Shown here: one piece after another, positions 11,244 to 22,457 of the stretch | How positions within the stretch are numbered: position 1 is the stretch's first letter | Layout: each line of letters starts with the position of its first letter | Origin: Penicillus capitatus | Lineage: Eukaryota; Chlorophyta | Length of the DNA: 64,000 nucleotides | Reading direction: 5' to 3' | Assembly (NCBI GenBank): GCA_965649825.1 | Contig: OZ287697.1 | Coordinates: forward strand, 372,001 to 436,000 | Position numbers and translations under genes: made by a program | Notes under the pieces: model-generated | Seen by the model: only the letters and a program-made list of their open reading frames with translations | Databases searched by the model: none | Told to the model about the DNA's origin: nothing

Positions 11244-12892
11244 TTAGCAGGTTCCGCCATCTTCGACACGTTTGCCACCTTTCTGTCCAATGACCTGCAG
11301 TGATAGAACAAAGCTCAGACGTGATGAGACTCAGTTGAGAGCGTACACTCTTGACAACGAAATCTTGTGCGACCTCGTAGGGGAGAGCCGTCCCGTTTGC
11401 CGTGGGACAGGGAGCGCAAATGTCTGCCCCGAATTCTACTAGATGATTGACGATGCCTCCGCAATGCATATTCGTGCTGTTGGACGATGCCACGACACAG
11501 AGAGGTGTTCTGTCGTCATCGTTGAGTTTCTCCATATCAGCGCCTCGAACCAAGTAGAGCTGGAGAGTGCCATTAGACTAAGGAGTTGATAGAAGGGAGA
11601 CTTACGTAGGCCGTCGGTGTGTTGCAAATTTGGGCAGCATCATGTAGTGGCGAATTCCCAACGGCATCTTCGACGTCCACGTCGCATTCAGGCGGTGTTT
11701 CCAGCATCACACTACCGAAGGCGATTGCCTCGTATGTCACAGCCTCGTGAAGAAGAGTGTTGCCAGTTGTTGTGTCGCAGACGCAGTTGCAAATTCCAGT
11801 AACATTGTTCTGGATGGCTTTTCTGATGAAGAATTCATCGCGGCGGGTAACAGCACTACACAACTCAGATGGACACAGCATTGCAGCTGATCTGCGAACT
11901 GTCGGAGAAGGAGAAGGAACGGTGACATTCGGAGCTGCCACCGGAGAAGGAACTGTGACATTCGGCGCTGGCATCGGAGAAGGAACTGTGACATTCGGCG
12001 CTGGCATCGGAGAAGTGGTCACGTTCAGGGAGATGGACGGTGAAGGAACTGTGACATTCGGCGCTGGCATCGGAGAAACGGTCACGTTCAGGGAGATGGA
12101 CGGTGAAGGAACTGTGACATTCGGCGCTGGCATCGGAGAAGGAACTGTGACATTCGGCGCTGGCATCGGAGAAGGAACTGTGACATTCGGCGCTGGCATC
12201 GGAGAAACGGTCACGTTCGGGGAGATGGACGGTGAAGGAACTGTGACATTCGGCGCTGGCATCGGAGAAGCGGTCACGTTCGGGGAGAGGGACGGAGAAG
12301 GAACTGTGACATTCGGCGCTGGCATCGGAGAAGTGGTCACGTTCGGGGAGAGGGACGGAGAAGGAACTGTGACATTCGGCGCTGGCATCGGAGAAGTGGT
12401 CACGTTCGGGGAGATGGACGGTGAAGGAACGGTGACATTCGGCGCTGGCATCGGAGAAGGAACTGTGACATTCGGCGCTGGCATCGGAGAAGGAACTGTG
12501 ACATTCGGCGCTGGCATCGGAGAAACGGTCACGTTCAGGGAGATGGACGGAGAAGGGACTGTGACATTCGGTGCTGCCACTGGAGAAGCGGTCACGTTCG
12601 GAAAAACGGAAGGAGGCGGAGTGCTGGTAATTGGTCCGACTGACGGCGAAGGTGTTTCTTCGACAACCGGAGGCATGGGCGAAGCTCTCGATTTCACGGA
12701 TGTCACTAGTGACCCCAAAAAGGACACAAACGAAGCAGGTTTATCATCATTTGTCTCATGTCTCAAATGACGCGCCGGTACACCTCGCACTAAAGAACAA
12801 AGAGTCTAACAAAGTGCACAGAACAGTGTTAGCTCACTTTCAACGGCAAAGATGAGCAAGAAAAGAACAGTAACGACTCCCGACGAAGACAT
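11244..12892 (-). CDS. Secreted ankyrin protein D with N-V-T repeat stalk
   Basis: Predicted 500-residue secreted protein. Exon 1 (12892-12838) encodes the signal peptide MSSSGVVTVLFLLIFAVE and ends in a phase-1 intron. Exon 2 (12789-11606) continues into a long low-complexity region, then the first cysteine-containing ankyrin segment (CxCxC in ICNCVCD, TLLHEA, SPLHDAA). Exon 3 (11559-11347) and exon 4 (11294-11244) give the second ankyrin segment and the family ending VEDGGTC. The low-complexity region is a tandem array of PSPxPAPNVTV/PSPSISxNVTV units carrying 22 Asn-Val-Thr sequons, so on a secreted protein it could be heavily N-glycosylated and rod-like. The opposite strand is also open for 337 codons, purely because the repeat period is a multiple of three. 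Function unknown. Confidence 0.85.
11905..12615 (-). repeat. In-frame coding minisatellite (NVT units)
   Basis: Tandem array of two interleaved unit types of about 30 and 24-27 bp, each encoding one Asn-Val-Thr. Units of the form GAAGGAACTGTGACATTC recur with little divergence, so the array has expanded recently and its length is probably variable. Confidence 0.9.
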
Positions 12893-14626
12893 TGTTTTTT
12901 GAACACGGGTCACCGAAGGTCGAATCTTTATCAGGGACTCCCAAAACAGAAATACTCAGCTTTCTTTAATATTGCCAGAGACGGAAAACCTCAGCTTATA
13001 TAGTGCGCTTCCGCAGCACAGCAGAAGTCGCTTACGCTACCTGTGACTAGAGTCTCCGTTCTCCATACGTGGCAGCTGCGCGTCGATTTGACAAGACAGA
13101 TGACAGTGAACTCTATGGCTGTTTTCGAAGATCCAGACTCATGTCATCGCCTCCCATTTCTTAAACAACGCGGCATGATGCAGCACATTCTTGCGCCAGC
13201 GAAGACCAGGGTGTGGCAAAGTGACAGACACCTGTAAAGCTTCTCCTGATATGCAGCCAACACCAATGACTTCCTTTTTAGATGCTTCCTGGAATCGAGG
13301 GTCATTAATATTAGACGACACGTAGATACATCAGGTGAAAGCTCACGCGATGCTCGACGGTTCTTGGCGACGAAGCTGCTTGTTATGCTTCTGAGTATGA
13401 CAGTCAGTTTACCACAGGTCTGCCCGTGAACGTGTCAGATGATAGATATCGCGCCCACTGAACTTTCTTCTGTACGCATGCAGCTTTGCGGCTGTGTTTT
13501 AGCCGGAAGTGCAAACGGGAAGAGCGGAAAACGGACAGTGAAGGACAAAGAAGCTTGTCGCACGGGAGCGCCGCAATTGTTCGCTGAGAAGATAGGACAG
13601 AGGCCAAGCAGCCCCATAACCTCTGGAAGACCTGTCATGGCTTTTGGCAGCTGAACTTGACGGCGTGTGGGTAGAGGAATGCTCGAGAACGAATAGACCA
13701 AGCATCCGAAACCGCTTGGTGTTTTGTTGCTTGCAGTGGATTGGAAGCTGTCGGCCAGTCGAAGAGATCTCCTTTTCATTCTTCATCACAGTTCTCCGTT
13801 TTTTGACACATTGGATGGAGTCCAATACGCTTTTTCTACCCTTGTGTGGCTCGCCGTACTTTGACGTGACTGGAGCGTATCTTCGACATGTGGATGGCGT
13901 CCAGCTGAGAACTTAGTTTTTGAACGTAAAGGGACAGGAGGTCCGACCAGTCCACACTCTAACGTGTATTCCACTCAGTCTCACACTTTACCTTATAAGC
14001 TTGCGTTACAGAATTCGATGAAAGGAACGAAGCCGCAGCAGGGACATCTATGACGGATGAAAACTGTTTTGGTGATCGTTGTCTTCTGATGACCTGACAG
14101 TGTAACATGTAACAACAACACTGAGATCAGCGATTTCTGAGACTGCGCAACTCGCATTGAGATGTTTAGAATTTCGTATCATGCATCAACGGCACGGATA
14201 TCGAACATGGCCATATCGATGTGATGACTCAAGCTATGAATGGGACAGCCGATGCGACGTACGCTTACCTGTGTGTCATGCATCCTTTGTTACATGAGAC
14301 TGAATTCTTATGCCCGTGTCTGAATGACAGTGACATGTGTGTTGTACTTGTTAACCGAGTGTATTGGGCCGACAGCGACGAGCGAGAGCATATAGGTCAA
14401 ACATGCATTGTCGTTCGAGTTACATCATTTGACTCTCGGCAAATGATACTTGGCAACAAATATCCATCACAGCAAAGCAATCATCCAGAAGTTGTCCGCC
14501 ACAATCACATCTTGTGAGTGAGTGGATACAAACGACGATAGCTGATGGATAATCAACGCAAAAAATAACAACAAGAATTACGATCCTCCTTCATGCCCCA
14601 TGTTCATCTTCATTAGAGCGAAGCAT
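12893..14626. other. Intergenic interval with duplicated 3' flank
   Basis: From 12893 to about 13860 I see no convincing gene; frames at 13435-13916 are open on both strands without recognisable products. From about 13865 the sequence is the duplicate of 6210-7283 that accompanies the ankyrin gene, including the hairpin at 14424-14447. Confidence 0.5.
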
Positions 14627-15413
14627 TTAGCAAATACCTCCGTCCTCTACCAAAGTACCGTTGTTCTGTTTGATGATCTGTAGACAGGAAGAGATGCTGA
14701 TGGCGCTGTAAGGGATATGGACCTTACGTCTTTGACAATCTTGTTGACTGCCATATCGTATGGCAATGTTCCGTTGCACTTCTTGCAGATGTCCGCCCCG
14801 TTCTCGACCAAATGAATGACAACGCCAGCGCAGTTTGGATCGTCTGTGGATGCGGCCACACACATTGAAGTGTACCCATCATCGTTCTCGAGCTCGACTT
14901 CGGCATCGGCTTCCAAAAAGACCTAAGCAAGACAGTCGGTATTGCATAAGGAATCGAGGCAGTCGGAGGTCGCACGTGTGCCATGGGCGGATTGCACGAT
15001 GCGGCGGCGTCATGCAGCGGTGTGCTTTTCTTCGCGTCCTGTACATCGACCGAACAGTTCGGCGGGGTGTCGAGCATCAAATTGGCGTAGGCCACGGATT
15101 CGTATATGGCGGTCACATGGAGTAGCGTTTTGTTTGTGACCGGCACGGGGTCAGGGTCACACGTGCAGTTGCAGATGTTACGTGTCCCTCTTTTAATGGC
15201 GCGCCTAATCTTTCCTTCGTCCCGTTTGGCAGCAGCTCTGCAGAGATTTGCCGGGCAGGAATCGGGATTGTCTGGGTCGGGCGTATGCCTAGGACCAGCC
15301 GTGACTATACAGTGCAGAAGATAGCGGTGAATGCGCTCGAAGTAGGGTAACTTACCAAAGCTCGCTCCGACGACGAAGAGAATTACCAAAGCGAAGATGC
15401 GCACAGTATACAT
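14627..15413 (-). CDS. Secreted ankyrin-repeat protein B
   Basis: Predicted 210-residue secreted protein in four exons (15413-15356, 15304-14976, then an exon starting near 14922, then the last exon ending 14627). The signal peptide MYTVRIFALVILFVVGA is followed by a phase-1 intron; cleavage is likely after VTA. Intron 1 is 51 nt, a multiple of three and open, so it could be misread as coding; the equivalent intron in copy C contains a stop codon. The mature protein has CNCTC and KKCNG cysteine clusters and ankyrin-like helices (TLLHVTAIYES, TPLHDAAAS, YTSMCVAAS). It ends VEDGGIC. Ankyrin repeats are normally intracellular, so secretion with paired cysteines is unusual. Role unknown. Confidence 0.85.
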
Positions 15414-15540
15414 CCGACTTGTTGCCTGTGAAATGGCACGTCAGCTGGTATGGAAACCTCGATAATACTAGAACACCAATACGAGGACTCTGTTACAGGG
15501 TGGTCTTTTGTACGTCAAGATAGACCGTCGCCACCTGACG

Positions 15541-15858
15541 TCACGGAAACGATTGGCTCAGGCGTGAATGCTGTGCCTTCGTCAGGAAATCTTCATTGCG
15601 AACTTCGTATCGACGCATCTGTTTACTTATGTTCTTAACGTCAAATCGTATCTCAAGTTCACGACGCAAGTAGATCAAGTCTTTTCCATTCGTCTCATTC
15701 AGATAAGCTGCTTTATTCAAAGAGAATGCCGGTGGATGTCCACCCTCCATCTTACGACTCGCAAGAGTCAGCATCGGTATTCTGGAATGACGACGATTCG
15801 TAGAGGTCGATGCCGCAAATGACGTCTGAATCAACAGAACAGCGAAGCAATGGAACAT
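15541..15858 (-). CDS. Small putative secreted protein
   Basis: Single open frame of 105 codons starting MFHCFAVLLIQTSFAA, which looks like a signal peptide with cleavage at an Ala-x-Ala-like site. The mature part is basic and hydrophilic (SRKMEGGHPP, LRRELEIRFDV) with no cysteines after the leader and no ankyrin motif. It has no paralogue in the window. It lies upstream of ankyrin B on the same strand. Could be a chance frame. Confidence 0.35.
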   Translation of the reverse strand: MFHCFAVLLIQTSFAASTSTNRRHSRIPMLTLASRKMEGGHPPAFSLNKAAYLNETNGKDLIYLRRELEIRFDVKNISKQMRRYEVRNEDFLTKAQHSRLSQSFP

Positions 15859-16104
15859 CGCGATGTGACGTTCACCTCTGATTGAACAATCCGTTAAACC
15901 ACTATCGTTGTTTTAAACAATACCCAGTTCATGTCTTAACACATCTTCTGCAACATTCTTCGCATCCGTCTACCACGATTCATGCAAACATGTGAAAAAA
16001 GAACTTCTGAATGCAACGGAAGGGACCATGATCAACAAACGGTTCAGCCAACAACAAAAGATAGGAATCTAGTCGTGGCAGAGAGCGTCACAAAACTTCG
16101 CAGT

Positions 16105-16909
16105 TCAACAGTCCAGGAATTCCTCGACAACCTGTTGCATGGCAAAGAATGAAGGAAAACGCGAATGATGAAGAAATGCTCACCGCCTTGATAGTGGGAT
16201 CGCTTGCCGTCTCAGCGGCAGTTTTGCCGCCTTTGCAGATAGGACATATTTTCCTGGTGCCTCCTTCGGTAATTCTTTCAAGCATACTCCGAAGGAGAGC
16301 ACTGCCCACGGCTGGGCAATTCAGAGTACAGAGACAAAAAGCAGAGTTTCCGTCGCTGTCCACCTTCATGAGATCCTCGACGGAGTAATCGCCGGAGCCC
16401 AAGAGGTACTACAACATCGCGAAATAAGAGAGAATGAACAGAAAGGGAAAACTTCCTACTGCGGCCTTAAAGACATAGCAGGGGTTTTTTGCGCAAGCAA
16501 GGTGAAGGGGCGTTTGCTTTTTCACATTCAGGAGGTCAAGGTCACATCCCTCGTTCCGCAAACGCTCCAGGCCGACATTACCGTGCGGGTTGCCAGTGTC
16601 TGCTGCTTCGTGGGAAAGTGTATCGCCATTGGGAGGGCATGTGCACGTGCAGAGATCGGGTATGTCCGACAACTTCTCGGTGAATTTTACGCTGTCTTCT
16701 TGCACCCATGTACAAGCTTCATCTGGCACGCAGTCTGCTTTCAACGTACGCGTCGGTTTCATATTTGTCGCGGCGAAACTTTCCCGCGGCGTCGCGTGTC
16801 CTGTTCACAGCGTAGCTCACGTAAGCAGACGGGACGGGAATGACAGTTTACCCATCTCCGCAACGGAGACGACGCAGAGGAGAATCATCCAAACCGTGTA
16901 TGTCGACAT
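16105..16909 (-). CDS. Secreted ankyrin-repeat protein G
   Basis: Divergent member of the secreted ankyrin family. Exon 1 (16909-16852, 58 nt as in A, B, C and E) encodes MSTYTVWMILLCVVSVAE and ends in a phase-1 intron, here about 50 nt ending GAACAG. Exon 2 contains a CTCTC cysteine cluster and TPLHLACAKN, a clear ankyrin helix. Exon 3 contains KICPICKGG in the place of the KKCNG segment of the others. The last exon encodes only VVEEFLDC. Architecture and intron positions match the family though the sequence is distant. Confidence 0.75.
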
Positions 16910-19880
16910 TGTCAGAGATTGCGGTTTCTGAATTCGATGCTTCGAGGAGAGGGAGGTCGGAAAGGAACTTGTGGTTCGGCAAAGCGCGTCTCCCTTTTAT
17001 ACCCCCGAAGCGAGGCGCTGCCGCGCAGCCTCGCGGAATATCCGTTTGCCATCCAGCGGATTGTCAACTGCTTCTTCTTTGCAGAGTTCACTGGAAGCGT
17101 GAAGGTCCTTAGCATTCGTTTTCTCTTTCGCCGCAGACGATTGGCTCGATGCGACTCCTCCTCTGGAGGTTAGACGAAGCGGCAGAGAAACGCGCTTCGC
17201 TAAGAAGCTTTGCGACGAAATGACTGTACCGCTGCCTCTGTCTACGGACTTCGAGGGAAGCCACGCATCGCCGCCAAACGTGGAGTCCTCCGCGGCGGAG
17301 AGGCCGCGTTCGCGCTTGTTTTGGCCGCAGAACGCTGCTTTCAGGAACGATATCGTATGCTGTCGCGACTTCCTGCCGACACGGTATCTCTCTGTCGACA
17401 CCGTGGCGAACTGCACACCACGCGACGGCGAAGAGACCGTCCGTCTGCTTCGTTCAGTAAAGACGGCAGCGTTCGTCGTTTTGTTGTTCTCAGTGTTGTT
17501 GCAAACGACGGATAACGGCGTCTCCGACACGGAGCTTCACACGATGGATATCTAATTTCCTTCGGAACAGTTGTGTTATGGCGGCTGTTGAGAGAGAACG
17601 GTCGATTTTAACATTCCGCGCCGTAGGCGACTTTACAAAAGCATACGCAGTTTTCGTTGCGCGCATTTTACCAACGTATTCTTCAAAGTCTCGGCATTGC
17701 GCCCAGATAGGTAAAAACTCGTCACTGTGAACAGTATTGTGTATACTTCTTGTAGGCCGAGCGAAGATTCGAAAAAACTTAGTTTTTGCGAACTGCGCAG
17801 AATAAAAAGCGAGTGTCCGTTCATGGAGGTAAGTGTGACGGCGCAATTTCTAGCAGCACTCGAGGGCGATTCGACTTGACGTGGTGCCCCATCATTTTTC
17901 GCATTGCGCGACAGTCGGAACTGTCTTAGCACAAGCAAGCACATCTAAATGTCAGCCGCACTGAAATCCTTTGCTTCACAGGTGTTCCGAACGCTGCCTG
18001 ACGAAGCAGCCTAGATATCAAGCAAAATCTTCCTAAACAGGTTTTCATTGCCTGCAATTCACGCGATTCTATCAAGTGAGACATCGATGTGTTTTCGAAT
18101 TCTGCACACGAAAAGGAACAGCTATGCCATACGAAATAGATGATCATGAGAGATCAGAGCAAAGGTCGAATCTCTGTGTGTCTGACAAGAAGAGACGAGA
18201 ACTTTTTAAGATCTGTTTCAGGAGCAGATGAACGAAGCACCTTGGCGAATATCGAACGATTCATGACAGATGCCACAGACATTGACAGATCAGTGGCAGA
18301 CTCGTGTGTTCTCTAGAAATGTGGAGAATCTAATGAAGAGGTTTGCGATGTCAGAACAATGTTGTCGTACCTTCTCATGCGCTGATTTGCTTCAGTCTGT
18401 AACGCACTTGCGTTCTGATCCATGAATGTCGATGAAGTGGTGGACAACATCATTTGGTTCTGTGTTGTGAACAAAACCCCTGACGAAAGGTTCATTGAAC
18501 TCCCTTTAGGTATGTCGCTAATTTAGAAACAATGGCCTCGCTTAATACGTGTGCGTCTTTACATCCATTCTTAAAACACTCCGTATCATCGTCCGCTTTC
18601 ATGGTATACGATCTCATTGTCGATTCTATGGAAACAACCAACACCATCCTTCCGAACAACTGCCTTCTATCAAATGTTATGGTGACGTCTTTCCTCTTTA
18701 TACCGTATAGGACTGCTGACGTCTTCGTCGTGAAGAGTAGAGATAAAGTGCAGAGCTTCAGGTAAACGTATCTCGCTGATCAGAGCTCCCGTGTGGTACG
18801 CACTCTTTGTACACTCTAATAAACAAGCTTATGATGACCGAAAAACAGAGTAACAGGTAGAATACACATAGTAGGTAAACAATCAACAAAGTCTTCACGA
18901 TAGCCCTTGAAGATCTCAGAATTACCTGCCTCAGGTATTAATAGACTTAATTGAAGAAACAGTGGCGTTGGCAGTCCACTGCAAAAACGATAGCTTCTAA
19001 CAACAATCGAAAGAAGAATGTCCACTCTCTTTGTTTCTTGGATATTGTGACTTACTTCTCAAACAACTTTCACCTCATTCAGTGCATGCGCCCCTACAGC
19101 GCGAATCGAAACTGAAACACTGCCCGCAGCATTACCGGACGCTAAAGGCTACGCCATAAACCTTACACCATCGAGCAACGCGTGAGCAACTGGCGACGGG
19201 TAGACCCTGGAGGACACGCCAATCTCCAAACAGCCGATCCCCCCATTGCCGAGACAACGGTGATTGCGTTGAACTAGCCTCGACCGTCGGACATGCTCAT
19301 GCCAACAACACTCTGTTTGCAGAGGTAGACGCCCTATCTGCGACTCGGTCCATCGCACAGCGCGTTCGACCTTGGCAGCGCGTGATGTGACGTTTGCGAA
19401 GCTGAAGGAAGACAGCAGACGTCACATGTCTGCTCTTCGACAACGAACACGATCTTCTGTCTCCGAGACGAAGTCCCATAGATCTCTGCGATAGAATAAA
19501 CAATGACTGCCGATGTGGTGATTGAGTAGGTGAGTATCCTTGTTTTTCGAGACCCCTTACCTGCACAGTCGTCACAGATGATTCGCATTCATGCGTCGAT
19601 CGCGAAATTGAATCGATAGAGTGAGAACGGCGTGTGGCACATCGAAACCAAGAGCCTCATCGTTGTGAATTACACCATTTGAATTTGGTCAATTGATACG
19701 TGGCACGGTAGATTTGTACCCGAAGAATCCTTCACTTTGGGACTCATACTAATGTCGAACAATGAGTAGCTCGTGATAACACGCGACGATTGACGATGTG
19801 TTTGTAACGAACGCAAAATGTCAAAAAACGTGGCACTGTCTTAGCGACAGTCGAGCGATACTGTGCAGAAAACGCTGCGT
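16910..19880. other. Gene-poor interval with a GC-rich block
   Basis: 16910-17560 is GC-rich and open in several frames on both strands (177 codons on minus at 16997-17530, 111 on plus at 17220-17555). No product is recognisable and the overlap of frames argues for a compositional effect. 17560-19600 contains only short frames. One at 19334-19588 (minus) has CDDC and CDVC pairs but no family signature. From about 19640 the sequence is the degraded 3' flank of ankyrin C. Confidence 0.45.
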
Positions 19881-20669
19881 TTAGCACATACCCCCATCCT
19901 CCTTCTTCGTACCGTTGTTCATTTCAATAATCTGCACAATGAATGCAATGTTTAACTCCCGAGGCACGACTAGCAGCAACTTACGTCTTTGACAATCTTG
20001 TTGGCTGCCATATCGTATGGCAATGTTCCATTACACTTCTTACAGATGTCCGCCCCGTTCTCGACCAAATGAATGACAATGCCGGCGCAGTTGGGATCAT
20101 CTGTGGATGCGGCCATACACATTGGAGTGTATCCGTCATCGTTCTCGAGCTCAACTTCGGCATCGGCTTCCAAAAAGACCTAAGCAGGACAGTCCTCACA
20201 CTAAAAACTGAAAAAGCTAGATGAGGGACGTACGTATGCCATAGGCGTGTTGCACGCTGCCGCGGCGTCGTGCAAAGGCGTGAAGTTCTTAGCGTCCAGC
20301 ACATTGACCGAACAGTTCGGCGGTATGTCGAACATCAAGTTGGCGTAGGCTACGGATTCGTAGATGCCGGCCACATGGAGGAGCGTCTTGTTCGTGACCG
20401 GTTCGGGGTCAGCGTCGCACGTGCAGTTGCAAATATTGGGCATCCCTCTCTTGATGGCGCGTCGGATCTTTCCTTCGTCACGCTTAATAGCAGCTCTGCA
20501 GAGATTTGCCGGGCAGGAATCGGGATTGTCTGGGTTGGGAATGAACGCCGGGTTCGCCGTAACTGCAGTGCAGAAGATAGCGGTCGATACCCTCGGTTTA
20601 GGGTAACTTACCGAAGCTCGCTCCGACGACGAGGAGAATTACCAAAGTGAAGATGCGCACAGAAGACAT
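19881..20669 (-). CDS. Secreted ankyrin-repeat protein C
   Basis: Predicted 210-residue secreted protein with exons 20669-20612, 20562-20234, 20179-19985 and 19931-19881. The signal peptide MSSVRIFTLVILLVVGA is followed by an intron that carries an in-frame TAA, which proves the splice model for the family. The mature protein starts near VTANPAF. It has the PDNPDSCPANLC segment, CNCTC, two ankyrin-like segments (TLLHVAGIYES, TPLHDAAAA, YTPMCMAAS), KKCNG and the ending KKEDGGMC. Intron 2 begins GTACGT. The 5' flank is shared with ankyrin A. It is the most clearly intact of the A/B/C trio. Confidence 0.87.
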
Positions 20670-22457
20670 CCTTGAATCGTTCTAGTCAAAGAGAACGTCG
20701 TCCGGTTCGTAGGGTCTAAGCAACGTGCGTTGGCGGAGGAATGGATCGCTGGGAAGCGAGCGGTCTTTATGCGCCTGGGCGAACCGTAGAGAGCTGACGT
20801 CACAACAGCGAATGGCTTAGAGATGAACTTCGCATCTTTCAGTGCGAACTTGATACATTTGAGAACGAATTTCGCAGCGGCTTTGCGGAATATCTGTAGC
20901 ACCTATTCTTACAGGTTGTGATGAACAAAACGTCGTGGCCACTGCATCGAAAACGATACGGATGTCTTGTCGTTTCGGCGAGGTCTGCCATTCAGGGATG
21001 TGTGTTAGACCCTAATCGCATACGGCTGTCCGACCCCTTTGGTGAATGAAGCCGCTATCTCTCACCTTTTTCGCGGCAGCGTCGTACTAGTGGACTCTCT
21101 GTCGGTTTTGGGACCTAGACCCCAATCATATGACGAGCTTCATTGGGTAATGCTGTACCATACTGACTGAATGACCGTCAAGAAATGAAGCTACGAAGGA
21201 CGGATCGACATAGCAACCTCGACGGCGTTGTTGTTCTGACGTTGTTTAGGGAATGGATATCATGGAAGTGCCGAATTAGAGCAGTGGCGTTGTGCATGCT
21301 AACTTACCTGGCTGGACAGCATGACTGATCTCCATAACGACGAGTTGCAGGAAACTCGTTTTGCAGCATCTAGTTCTGATAATACAGACGATTCTGCTTC
21401 TGTTGATGACACTAGACGAGCAACAGTCTTGTATCAAGGTCCATGTCAAAGCCGTCAGAGTTTTCTCAGTCGTCGAGTTCTATCTGCATGGCTGTTGTAC
21501 CTGAGTCTTGAGAACATTAGCGGGAGGATGACATTTCTTTCAATGGATGCGCTTGCTTCAAACTGTAAATAATATTCATCATATATACGCCGCTGCAGTC
21601 ACTTACTCTAGCGCCGAGTCTGGGAACACATAACTGCATCTCGGATGCAGTGTGCTTATTACACTCCTCGCACAATACCATTGTTGAAGGTTCGGGCTTT
21701 CGGCAAGTTCAAGACACACATCTCCTTTAGACCCAAGCTGATTACGGGGACTGGGCGGCTCTTTGGCAGACAGCGACAAGGCGAGGGGAGGGAAGGTATT
21801 TTGGATGCTAGCCAGTATGGATCTCAGCTTTGTCATAGCGACATGCGTTCGGCTTTCGTTACTCCTAGGGCCCTTTTCTCGACATTGCCCGCTGTCGATC
21901 AACAAGCACTTGGCATCGCGTCGTCATTTTGGACTTAGGACGGAACTGATCGTTGCGTTCCTTTATGCGTTAACAGATGTTGCAGTCCAATGCTCTTGTC
22001 GCTTTTATCGTCTCCGCCCATTCGATGAGCTCCATTCAGGCGTGTTAGATTATCCTCACCAGAGAATGATGCAGAGCAGGTGGCGAATTGAGACATGCCG
22101 TTTTAAGAAAGTCGTGAATAGTATTTTCTTGGATGCTCTATTCAGCCGGTCTTGAACAAAGCAATCAGCTTGTTCTTCAATGGCACAAAAAAGTTCTCGT
22201 ACGGAATGCATTACACAAAAAGGTAGCTGCTACAGTGATTGTCTAGAAGGAGAATACCTTTGCCAGTATCCAATCACATAGCTACTGCAAAACATCTCAC
22301 TACGGATAAGAATCCTTTGTACACCCACCAGACAACAAAAACAAAAAAAAAGAGTGGACATCGTGCTGTGCGTGACAGACCAATTCAGACTGTCATCGTT
22401 ATTCCCCTGCTTCCTGATGACCACTCATCCACCACCGCCATAACCGGCATAAGCGCT
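20670..22457. other. Intergenic interval, duplicate of 260-1200
   Basis: 20685-20860 is the ankyrin promoter-proximal block shared with 8085-8255. 20870-22420 is the longer version of the duplication seen at 260-1200. Besides the small frame at 21321, a 130-codon plus frame (21763-22155) is open but unrecognised. Confidence 0.5.
21321..21572 (+). CDS. Small hypothetical reading frame, intact copy
   Basis: 83 codons starting MTDLHNDELQETRFAASSSD, acidic and serine-rich at the N-terminus, with a more hydrophobic tail (WLLYLSLENI). A shortened copy is at 762-932. The minus strand is also open in both copies and ends at a consensus splice donor, so the real exon may be on that strand. Function unknown. 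Confidence 0.3.
   Translation: MTDLHNDELQETRFAASSSDNTDDSASVDDTRRATVLYQGPCQSRQSFLSRRVLSAWLLYLSLENISGRMTFLSMDALASNCK

Noticed and set aside
11757-12770. 337-codon plus-strand frame with repeated GTVTFGAGIGE units
   Set aside because: It is the exact antisense of the NVT minisatellite of ankyrin D. The repeat unit length is a multiple of three, which keeps all frames open. The minus strand has the signal peptide, splice sites and ankyrin exons.
14724-15413. Unspliced 229-codon reading of ankyrin B
   Set aside because: Introns 1 and 2 of this copy happen to be readable; intron 1 carries a stop in copy C, and splicing restores the conserved protein and C-terminus.
16997-17530. 177-codon minus-strand frame in a GC-rich block
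   Set aside because: Several other frames on both strands are equally open here; no signal peptide, domain or splice context.
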